Part shown: positions 6,848 through 12,473 of the stretch, piece by piece
How the letters are laid out: every line of letters starts with the position of its first letter
Numbering within the stretch: position 1 is the first letter of the stretch
From: Anaerolineae bacterium
Lineage (GTDB): Bacteria > Chloroflexota > Anaerolineae > DRVO01
DNA length: 12,473 nt
NCBI GenBank assembly: GCA_012719195.1
Contig: JAAYAV010000070.1
Location: forward strand, 1-12,473
Direction: 5' to 3'
The notes under the pieces: model-generated
Database searches by the model: none
What the model saw: the letters and a program-made list of their open reading frames with translations, nothing else
Told to the model about the DNA's origin: nothing
Translations under genes and position numbers: made by a program

Positions 6848-7864
6848 TCAGCAGATACGGGGTAGAAGCTCGCCCGCCGGGAGACGCAGCACCCTCGCTC
6901 CGCCATAGGCGGTGCGCAGGAGCACCTGGCCCGGCCGCTCCTCGGTGATCACGCCCACTTGGGCCGCCTGCGTCCCATGGGGATGGGCGCGCCAGGCCGT
7001 TAAGGCGGCCTCTGCCTGGTCGCCGGGCACTACAGCTACCATCTTGCCTTCGTTAGCCACGAACAAGGGATCCAGCCCGAGCAACTCGGCGGCGGCCTCT
7101 ACCTCGGGCCGCACGGGCAGAGCCGTAGCTTCGACGCGTACGCCGTATGGCCGCGTCTCGGCCAGCTCGCAGAGCACGCCGCCCAGTCCCCCGCGGGTGG
7201 CGTCACGGAGCCAGTGCACCGGCACTCCGGCCGCAAATAGCCGCTCCACCAGCTCGTTCAGCGGCGCGGCATCGCTTACTAGGTTCGTCTGCAACCGCAT
7301 CCCCTGGCGGGCTAACATGACTGCCATCCCGTGGTCGCCGAGGGTCCCACTCACGAGGATGGCGTCTCCGGGCTGCACACTCTCGCGGCGCAGAAGTCGC
7401 CCTGGCGGGACCCAACCCAGGCCGGCGGTGTTGATGTAGAGGCCGTCGGCCAGGCCGTGCGGGACCACTTTGGTGTCGCCCGCTACCACGCGCACCCCGG
7501 CGGCTTCGGCCGTGGCGGCAAGCGACGCTACCTGCCGCTCAAGCAGATCCAGTGGCAGGCCTTCCTCCAGGATCCAGCCGGCGGTAAGCCAGAGCGGTTG
7601 TGCACCGGCGGCAGCGAGATCGTTGACCGTACCGCACACGGCGAGGTGGCCGATGTCGCCGCCCGGGAACTCCAGGGGCGTGATCACGTACGAGTCGGTG
7701 GTGAAGGCCAGGCTGCCGCCCCCTGGCAGGCCCTCCCGGGGCAGCACGGCCGCATCCCCCAGCCGACCTAGTTCCGGGTCGGGCAGGTGCTTGAGGAAGA
7801 CGTCGTGGATCAGGCGCCGCGTCAGTTCGCCCCCGCTTCCATGACCCAAAGTGACCCTAGCCAT
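6848..7864 (-). CDS. hypE: Hydrogenase maturation protein HypE (carbamoyl dehydratase)
   Basis: This 338-residue cytoplasmic protein of the AIR-synthase/PurM-like ATP-dependent family dehydrates the S-carbamoyl group donated by HypF to a thiocyanate, supplying CN ligands for the hydrogenase iron. Visible features: the N-terminal GHGSGGELTRRLI (7-19), DAAVL (37-41), the TTDSYVITPLEFPGGDIG region (55-72), AVCGTVNDLAAAGA (75-88), VVAGDTKVV (126-134), SGTLGDHGM (172-180), RDATRGGLGGVL (220-231) and the C-terminal Pro-Arg-Ile-Cys. The terminal cysteine (338) is the residue that carries the cyanide. ATG 7862-7864 overlaps the hypD stop as ATGA and yields the usual family N-terminus; the frame stays open upstream but there encodes nothing HypE-like. 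All key residues appear intact, so it should be functional if HypF exists elsewhere. Confidence 0.97.
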   Translation of the reverse strand: MARVTLGHGSGGELTRRLIHDVFLKHLPDPELGRLGDAAVLPREGLPGGGSLAFTTDSYVITPLEFPGGDIGHLAVCGTVNDLAAAGAQPLWLTAGWILEEGLPLDLLERQVASLAATAEAAGVRVVAGDTKVVPHGLADGLYINTAGLGWVPPGRLLRRESVQPGDAILVSGTLGDHGMAVMLARQGMRLQTNLVSDAAPLNELVERLFAAGVPVHWLRDATRGGLGGVLCELAETRPYGVRVEATALPVRPEVEAAAELLGLDPLFVANEGKMVAVVPGDQAEAALTAWRAHPHGTQAAQVGVITEERPGQVLLRTAYGGARVLRLPAGELLPRIC

Positions 7865-8958
7865 CACTGCTCCTCGGCTTCGGAGTAGTGGGCGGCACAG
7901 GCCCCTTCGGAGGACACCATGCAGGGTCCTACCGGACTCGCCGGCGAACAGGCACGCCCAAACAGGGGACACTGCCGTGGCTCGATGACTCCGCGCAAGA
8001 CCTCGCCGCAGCGGCAACCCGGTGGCTCCGGCGCCGAGTACGGCCGTATATCGAAGCGAAGTCCGGCATCCCAGTCGGCGTACTCGGGCCGCAACTGCAG
8101 GCCGCTGTTCGGCACGAACCCGAGCCCGCGCCACTCCCGATCCGCCGGCGCGAACACCTGCTCCAGCATCTGCAGGGCCACGCGATTGCCCGCGGCAGTC
8201 ACGGCTCGGCCGTAGGCGTTGACAACCGCCGGCTCTTCGCCGGCCACCATCTCCACGAGCGCCACCACTGCCGACACTACATCGGTGGGCTCAAAGCCGG
8301 CCACGGCACAGCCCAGCCGGTAATCACGGGGAAGGAACCCCCAGGCCTCGCTCCCCAGCACTGCACTCACGTGGCCGGGGCCGATGATGCCGTCTAGCCG
8401 GACTTCCCCGGCGTCCAATACGGCGCGCATGGCCGGCGGGGTGAGCTTGTGGAGCGACAGGACAGAGAAGTTGCTCACCCCACTTGCTTCCGCCTCGAGG
8501 ACCGCGGCCGCCACCACGGGTGCCGTGGTCTCGAACCCGACCCCCAGAAAGACTACCTCTGCCGCCGGGCAGGCCCGGGCGATCTCGAGGGCATCTCGGG
8601 GTGAGTAGACGACGCGGACGTCGGCGCCCGAAGCTCGGGCATCGGAGAGACTGCCCGCTGTGCCCGGCACCCGCATCATGTCGCCGAAGGTAGCTACTGT
8701 GACGCCCGGCCGAGCAGCCAGCGCTATGGCGGCGTCTACCTCTCCCGATGCCGTGACGCAGACGGGACATCCAGGCCCCGACGATAGACGCACGTTGTCG
8801 GGAAGGAGGGAGCGAAGACCGTACTCGGCGATGGCGTGCGTGTGCCCACCGCAGAACTCCATGAACCGCAGGGGGGCGCGGCCGACCGCCAAGCGGCGCA
8901 CTCGGTCGAGAAGGCCCGCCACTACCGGAGGGTTGCGATAGGAAGAGGCACCGCTCAA
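7864..8958 (-). CDS. hypD: Hydrogenase maturation protein HypD (Fe(CN)2CO scaffold)
   Basis: This 364-residue iron-sulfur protein works with HypC as the platform on which Fe(CN)2CO is assembled. The three conserved central motifs are present: FMEFCGGHTH (32-41, Cys36), GPGCPVCVT (61-69, Cys64 and Cys67), and GFETTAP (141-147). The C-terminal [4Fe-4S] region has CRCG (315-318), Cys330, Cys337, Cys346 and Cys354. The length is typical. The start is TTG at 8956-8958, overlapping the hypC TGA as TTGA. This places the start about 35 residues before FMEFCGGHTH, as in the family, with YRNPPVVAGLLDRVRRL upstream as a normal N-terminal helix. The rare start codon may lower its translation relative to hypC. 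It forms a coupled hypC-hypD-hypE set. Confidence 0.97.
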   Translation of the reverse strand: MSGASSYRNPPVVAGLLDRVRRLAVGRAPLRFMEFCGGHTHAIAEYGLRSLLPDNVRLSSGPGCPVCVTASGEVDAAIALAARPGVTVATFGDMMRVPGTAGSLSDARASGADVRVVYSPRDALEIARACPAAEVVFLGVGFETTAPVVAAAVLEAEASGVSNFSVLSLHKLTPPAMRAVLDAGEVRLDGIIGPGHVSAVLGSEAWGFLPRDYRLGCAVAGFEPTDVVSAVVALVEMVAGEEPAVVNAYGRAVTAAGNRVALQMLEQVFAPADREWRGLGFVPNSGLQLRPEYADWDAGLRFDIRPYSAPEPPGCRCGEVLRGVIEPRQCPLFGRACSPASPVGPCMVSSEGACAAHYSEAEEQ

Positions 8959-9182
8959 GTGTCGAGGCTCGCCGAGGCGATCTCGTTGAGGAGTGACAGG
9001 GTACGCTGCGCCTCGCCTTGGTCCAGCACCGCTATCCCGTAGCCGGCGTGGACGAGCAGGTAGTCACCAACCTGTGCCTCTGGTACCAGGAGAAGGCTGA
9101 CCTCGCGGGACACGCCGGCCAGCTCAACCGTCCCGTGATCTTCCCGCTTCTCGGTGAGCATGGTGGGTACTGCCAAACACAT
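8955..9182 (-). CDS. hypC: Hydrogenase maturation chaperone HypC
   Basis: This 75-residue chaperone carries the Fe(CN)2CO unit with HypD and delivers it to the HoxH precursor. It begins with the diagnostic MCLAVP, whose Cys2 (exposed after Met removal) is the binding residue. It is followed by a small beta-barrel sequence (GTVELAGVSREVSLLLVPEA region) and GDYLLVHAGYGIAVLD (39-54), both typical of the HypC/HupF family. The ATG at 9180-9182 has GAGGAAGG a few bases upstream. An 81-base gap separates it from the upstream protease gene, the largest gap inside this cluster, and it overlaps hypD at its stop. Only one HypC is visible; another paralogue such as HybG could exist elsewhere. Confidence 0.96.
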   Translation of the reverse strand: MCLAVPTMLTEKREDHGTVELAGVSREVSLLLVPEAQVGDYLLVHAGYGIAVLDQGEAQRTLSLLNEIASASLDT

Positions 9183-9212
9183 AGGGTGCCTTCCTCACTA
9201 ACGCGATCGCCA

Positions 9213-9221
9213 ATTGTACCA
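9213..9221 (-). promoter_or_regulatory. Possible internal promoter (extended -10) for hypCDE
   Basis: The minus strand reads TGGTACAAT, matching the extended -10 pattern TGnTAnAAT, in the 81-base gap before hypC. No good -35 box is present 17 bases upstream, which extended -10 promoters can tolerate. Transcription would start near 9206, about 24 bases before hypC. A GCGATCGC palindrome overlaps that point (9203-9210). The call is weak, and no terminator was seen between the protease gene and hypC. Confidence 0.3.
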
Positions 9222-9263
9222 TCCCCAGACAAGCCCACGACTCCGGCCGCGCTGTGGACCCAA

Positions 9264-9794
9264 CTAAGCCGGCAGCTTCCCCCTTGCCAAGAGCAGGCAC
9301 AGCCTCCCGGCTGCATCTACCAGCGTCGCCATCTCATTGCTCAAGCCCATACCGAAGTCGAAGCTGAGCCCGGGCACAGTCACGACGTAGGTCCGCGGGG
9401 CATGGCCATAGAGGGCCCGGCTCACCGCCAGCAACTCGGCAGGCAGCATGTCGTGGGTGAGGAGGCGGGGCTGGTCCTGCGCCAGCGGTTCCACGGCGAA
9501 CCAGGAAACCTGCATTTCTCCGCCTATGCGGGCGTCCACCAGCACTAGGCGTTCGTACTGCGCCACCAGATCGGCCAAGTCAGAAGACACCTGAGGCAGG
9601 AAGGCCGTGTCCACCACCTGCCCCAGGCGGTCCATTCCGTCATCGGTGTCGTCCAGGGGCGGCTGCCCAAGCAGGGCCCGCACCCGGTTCACCGCATACC
9701 AGCCGAACCCGTCGTCCTGCCGGCTGAGGTTGCCCAGCCCTAGAACGAGGGCGCGTCCCTCAGCCACGCACCACCCGTTCGACCACCTCACCAT
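9264..9794 (-). CDS. [NiFe]-hydrogenase maturation endopeptidase (HoxW/FrhD/HycI family)
   Basis: This nickel-dependent protease removes the C-terminal tail of the hydrogenase large subunit after nickel insertion; here the substrate is presumably the adjacent HoxH. Family features: VLGLGNLSRQDDGFG (17-31, with Asp28 at the metal-ligand position held by Glu16 in HybD), LVLVDA (84-89, Asp88), and LLTHDMLPAELL (111-122, His114). These three match the predicted nickel ligands. FDFGMGLSNEM (145-155) matches the family's C-terminal region. It has 176 residues from ATG 9792-9794, overlapping hoxH by 35 nt. A GTG at 9765-9767 would give a shorter N-terminus (VAEGRALVLGLG), nearer the family's usual start, and only an 8-nt overlap. 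The function is well supported; the start is uncertain. Confidence 0.9.
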   Translation of the reverse strand: MVRWSNGWCVAEGRALVLGLGNLSRQDDGFGWYAVNRVRALLGQPPLDDTDDGMDRLGQVVDTAFLPQVSSDLADLVAQYERLVLVDARIGGEMQVSWFAVEPLAQDQPRLLTHDMLPAELLAVSRALYGHAPRTYVVTVPGLSFDFGMGLSNEMATLVDAAGRLCLLLARGKLPA

Positions 9795-11184
9795 CGCCCC
9801 GAAGGAGCGTCACCTCCAGGGGCATCTGCCCCACGGCGTGGGTAGAGCAGGACAGGCAAGGATCGTGGGCGCGGATGGCGGCCTCGACGCGGTTGAGCAT
9901 GCCCTCGGTCAGACGAGTCCCATCCACGTAGGCCTTGGCTACCTCCTCCACCGACCGGCTCATCGCCCAGTTGTTGTGTCCGGTGGCGATGATGAGGTTC
10001 ACATCGATGAGCTTGCCGTCGGGATCGGTGCGGTAGTCGTGGATGAGCGTTCCCCGAGGTGCTTCGAGGCAGCCCACGCCCCGTCGGGTTATCTGATCGG
10101 AGGGGACATACAGATCGTTGGACATCACGTCCGGATCCTCGAGGATCTGAGCGGTGCGCTCCAGGGCGTACAGCGTCTCCACCATGCGCGCCCAATGGTA
10201 GTAGAGAGTGCCCTGCACCGGCTTGCCACCATTGACCTGCTGCCATTGGCGCCACTCCTCGTGCGCCAGCGGTGTGGCAATACCGCTGCACATGTTGAGG
10301 CGCGCCAGCGGGCCGACGCGGTACACTCCGCCCGGCCACCCTAGCTTGAGGTAGTACGGGAACTTCAAGTAGGTCCAGTCCTCTACGCGCTCGCCGATGT
10401 AGTCGAGGTAGTCGGCCGGATCGAACTCCTCCAGCCGGTTGCCGTAGCAGTCAATCAGCCGCAGCTTGCCCTGGTAGAGATCGAGCGTGCCGTCCTCGGC
10501 TACCGTGCCCAGATAGCCGCAGGGGAACGAGGCAAAGGTGTCGGCATAGTCCTGGTGCTCGTTGAGCCAGGCCTTGGCGATGGCGATGCCCGCTTGAGCG
10601 TCCTCAATGCGGGCGGCGAGATCACGGCGAATGGTGTCTCGCGCCTCGATCGTTAGGGCGGAGTTCACGCCGCCGGCAACGGCGAACTCGGGGTGCACCC
10701 GCTTCTGACCCAGGGCGGCAATAATGCTCTGGCCGAACTTGCGCAGCATCACGCCCTTGAGAGCGATCTCCGGCTGCTGCTCGATCAGACCCACCACGTT
10801 GCGCTTTGCCGGGTCGGCATCGAAGCCGAGGAGAAGGTCCGGTCCGGCCAACTCGAAGAAGTGCATGGAATGCGACTGGACCACCTGACCCATGTGCATG
10901 AGCTCGCGCAGGAGCGACGCCGTGTGGGTGGGTGTGACGCCAATGATGGCATCGGCAGCCTTGGCCGCCGCCAGGTGGTGGCTGACCGGACAGATTCCGC
11001 AGATGCGCGGGGTTATCTGAGGCATCTCGAAGAACATGCGCCCGCGGCAGAACTGCTCGAAGCCACGGAACTCGTTCACATGCAGACGCGCTCGCTCGAC
11101 TCGGCCGTCGTCACCTAGGATGATGGACACCTTGGCATGCCCCTCGATCCTCGTGACCGGCTCGATCATCACCTTCTGAGCCAT
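9760..11184 (-). CDS. hoxH: [NiFe]-hydrogenase large subunit HoxH (group 3, probably 3d)
   Basis: This 474-residue subunit holds the NiFe active site that splits or forms H2. Both nickel-binding motifs are intact: L1 RICGICPVSHH (60-70, Cys62 and Cys65) and L2 DPCLSCSTHA (441-450, Cys443 and Cys446). The catalytic glutamate sits in TRIEGH (Glu14) and the active-site arginine in EAPRG (377). Processing after His449 would release a 25-residue tail, so this is a precursor requiring the protease encoded next door. The L2 form, the length and the pairing with a short HoxY indicate a cytoplasmic bidirectional NAD(P)-linked enzyme rather than a membrane uptake hydrogenase. ATG 11182-11184 has GAGGAG about 8 nt upstream and follows hoxY by 28 nt. 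Group 3b/3c membership is possible but less likely. Confidence 0.93.
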   Translation of the reverse strand: MAQKVMIEPVTRIEGHAKVSIILGDDGRVERARLHVNEFRGFEQFCRGRMFFEMPQITPRICGICPVSHHLAAAKAADAIIGVTPTHTASLLRELMHMGQVVQSHSMHFFELAGPDLLLGFDADPAKRNVVGLIEQQPEIALKGVMLRKFGQSIIAALGQKRVHPEFAVAGGVNSALTIEARDTIRRDLAARIEDAQAGIAIAKAWLNEHQDYADTFASFPCGYLGTVAEDGTLDLYQGKLRLIDCYGNRLEEFDPADYLDYIGERVEDWTYLKFPYYLKLGWPGGVYRVGPLARLNMCSGIATPLAHEEWRQWQQVNGGKPVQGTLYYHWARMVETLYALERTAQILEDPDVMSNDLYVPSDQITRRGVGCLEAPRGTLIHDYRTDPDGKLIDVNLIIATGHNNWAMSRSVEEVAKAYVDGTRLTEGMLNRVEAAIRAHDPCLSCSTHAVGQMPLEVTLLRGDGEVVERVVRG

Positions 11185-11212
11185 TCTAGTGTCTCCTCAA
11201 CTCCGCAAACGA

Positions 11213-11752
11213 CTAGTCGTAGTCGAGCTTGGGCGTGTCCAGCTGCGGGATGCGCCCCTCGGCCAACTCGTTGAGCACGTAGAAGATGAGGTCGGCGCTG
11301 GGCGGACAGCCGGGCACGTAGACGTCTACCTTGATGACCTCGCCCAAAGCACGGTCAACCTGCGGCACCATGATGTCCGGATCCCCCGGTATCTTGCCCT
11401 CCACGGTGCTAGGCGTGTCTATGTACGCGGTCTCCAGGGCCTTCTGCAGCGGCCAGTAGTTGCGCATTCGCATCACGCCGCCGAAGACGGCGCAGTCGCC
11501 GCAGGCCACCACTATCCGAGCGCGGGCGCGCATGCGCTTGGCCACGTGCTCGTTGTCACTGCTGTTGACCGCGCCGGTGAGCCAACCGACATCCACGCCG
11601 GACTCGGGCGGCACCTTGAGGTCAGTGATGGGGCTGGACGTCAGCTCCACCTTCTTGATCAGCTCGATGAGGCGCTCGTCTACGTCAAGGAGCGACATAT
11701 GACAGCCGGCACAGGCCGCCAGCCAGTCCGTCGCTATCTTGGGCTTCGCCAT
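11213..11752 (-). CDS. hoxY: [NiFe]-hydrogenase small subunit HoxY
   Basis: This 179-residue electron-transfer subunit binds the proximal [4Fe-4S] cluster next to the HoxH active site. Cluster ligands are visible in CAGC (14-17, Cys14 and Cys17), VACGDC (82-87, Cys84) and VPGCPPSADLIFYVL (146-160, Cys149). The short length, with no twin-arginine leader and no extra Fe-S domain, is characteristic of HoxY-type group 3d enzymes and contrasts with the larger small subunits of membrane hydrogenases. No signal peptide means a cytoplasmic complex. ATG 11750-11752 is preceded by GGAGGG. It lies 28 bases from both the upstream NuoG-like gene and the downstream hoxH. Electrons would pass from here to the NuoG-like subunit and then to flavin/NAD(P) partners outside the window. 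Confidence 0.94.
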   Translation of the reverse strand: MAKPKIATDWLAACAGCHMSLLDVDERLIELIKKVELTSSPITDLKVPPESGVDVGWLTGAVNSSDNEHVAKRMRARARIVVACGDCAVFGGVMRMRNYWPLQKALETAYIDTPSTVEGKIPGDPDIMVPQVDRALGEVIKVDVYVPGCPPSADLIFYVLNELAEGRIPQLDTPKLDYD

Positions 11753-11780
11753 CCTACCCTCCAGGCCACGCGGCCGGCGA

Positions 11781-12473
11781 TCAGCGCGATACCTCGGTCA
11801 GTCCTACTAGGGCCGAGAGCACATCGCGATCGTCCCTGGCCCACTGTGGCACGGCTACTACCCGGTTCACCGTCCGCAAGTCGCCGCTGGGGCCGGTGAA
11901 GTGCCCCTCCTTCTCCGTCCAGTGTAGGGCCGGAAGGACAACGTCGGCGCCGTCCGTAAGTTCCGTCCGATAGCAGGAATGCACTATCTGGAAGTCGCCT
12001 CTCACCGGCGGCGTCGCGGTCAGGCTATCGGTGGCGTAGATGTACGCCGCGTCAGGTGCCCCACCGGCCACCGCTTCCTCGAGGCCTAGGGCCGCCGCCC
12101 CCGCCGCGTTCACCCCCTCCGGCAGGCTCAGGAAAGCGACACTCCCGCGCTCGTTCAGCCGCTCGAGCAACCGGGCATCGGCCCGGGGACCGTACACCAC
12201 TACTAGCCGATCATCGCCACTCAGTTGGGCGACGGCGGCTTCAGCTTCCTCCACCTCTGCGCCATGGTCTTGACCTTTGAGCCGGTCCGCTCGGCACTCC
12301 ACCAGCAGCAGGCGAGCGCCGTTGTCGCGCGCACGGCGCATCCAACAGGCCGCCACCTCGTGCTCGTCATCCAGTTCGGCTCCCACCGCCACCACCAGGG
12401 CCGCCGTGTCGAAGTCCCGCATGGTCGCTTGCGGTCCCGGAGCGGCCACCGTCGGCCTGCCGTCAAAGAGACC
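11781..12473 (-). CDS. C-terminal part of a NuoG-like (molybdopterin-oxidoreductase fold) electron-transfer subunit, 5' end outside window
   Basis: The frame is open from the right edge to a TGA at 11781-11783, giving 230 residues of the C-terminal portion. The GTG at 12447-12449 is probably not the real start, since coding sequence (GLFDGRPT) continues without a stop to the edge. The visible portion resembles the degenerate molybdopterin-binding domain of complex I subunit NuoG. LPEGVNAAGAAALG corresponds to the family's GANARGA-type segment. TDGADVVLPALHWTEKEGHF corresponds to the ADVVLP...EKEGTF region, followed by a short C-terminal helix. No Fe-S ligand motif is in view. Next to HoxY this is expected to be a HoxU/NuoG-type subunit carrying Fe-S clusters in its missing N-terminus. 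A stand-alone complex I or formate-dehydrogenase-like subunit cannot be excluded. Confidence 0.75.
   Translation of the reverse strand, partial: GLFDGRPTVAAPGPQATMRDFDTAALVVAVGAELDDEHEVAACWMRRARDNGARLLLVECRADRLKGQDHGAEVEEAEAAVAQLSGDDRLVVVYGPRADARLLERLNERGSVAFLSLPEGVNAAGAAALGLEEAVAGGAPDAAYIYATDSLTATPPVRGDFQIVHSCYRTELTDGADVVLPALHWTEKEGHFTGPSGDLRTVNRVVAVPQWARDDRDVLSALVGLTEVSR

Noticed and set aside
7865..8134. 90-residue upstream extension of the hypE frame
   Set aside because: Arg-rich sequence overlapping the HypD Fe-S region. The ATGA overlap with hypD gives the normal HypE start at GHGSGGELT.
9203..9210. GCGATCGC octamer resembling the cyanobacterial HIP1 repeat
   Set aside because: I noticed only this copy, and a single copy is expected by chance in GC-rich DNA; no other sign of cyanobacterial origin.
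1..12473. Defence system, CRISPR array, insertion sequence or phage island
   Set aside because: No regularly spaced repeats, transposase or integrase motifs, inverted-repeat ends or tRNA genes were seen; the genes are metabolic, densely packed and similar in base composition.

Overview
The window is a gene-dense stretch of high-GC bacterial DNA. Nearly all of it is coding, and almost everything lies on the minus strand, in two consecutive gene groups. The solute-binding protein has a lipoprotein leader of the ACGGG-TPAPA type followed by an Ala/Thr/Pro/Glu linker, and the genes sit beside a HoxYH-type hydrogenase and a GH57-type protein. This combination recalls Chloroflexota (Anaerolineae-like) genomes. 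That placement is an inference from style, not a phylogenetic result. No rRNA, tRNA, CRISPR array, transposon or prophage gene is visible.

Layout, reading the minus strand from the right edge. (1) Positions 12473 to 6848 hold a [NiFe]-hydrogenase group. It contains the C-terminal part of a NuoG-like electron-transfer subunit (cut by the window edge), the small subunit HoxY, the large subunit HoxH, a HoxH-processing endopeptidase (HoxW/FrhD/HycI family), and the cofactor maturation proteins HypC, HypD and HypE. The gene order and short HoxY point to a cytoplasmic bidirectional group 3 enzyme, most likely 3d (NAD(P)-coupled). HoxF/HoxE-like partners would be expected just outside the right edge. 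HypA, HypB and HypF are not in the window.

(2) Positions 6847 to 6611 are the only substantial non-coding gap. It carries a good candidate sigma-70 promoter (perfect TATAAT) that would drive the next group. (3) Positions 6610 to 1128 are a complete branched-chain/HAAT-family ABC importer in the order livJ-livH-livM-livG-livF. Gaps are tiny or starts overlap stops, as expected of one transcription unit. (4) Positions 1131 to 436 encode a membrane-anchored class I SAM methyltransferase, translationally coupled to livF through a GTGA overlap. (5) On the plus strand, positions 2-439 are the C-terminal end of a gene resembling the C-terminal beta-sandwich domain of GH57 alpha-amylase/4-alpha-glucanotransferases. 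It converges on the methyltransferase so tightly that the two TAG stops share the palindrome CTAG.

Functionally, group 1 makes and matures a soluble hydrogenase. HypCDE assemble the Fe(CN)2CO centre, and the protease removes a predicted 25-residue HoxH tail after nickel insertion. Group 2 imports amino acids or related amides/short organic acids. I do not see a convincing previously undescribed system. The most unusual items are the roughly 200-residue extra membrane region on LivM, the membrane-anchored methyltransferase coupled to the transporter, the cysteine-rich LivJ, and the repeat-flanked promoter region.
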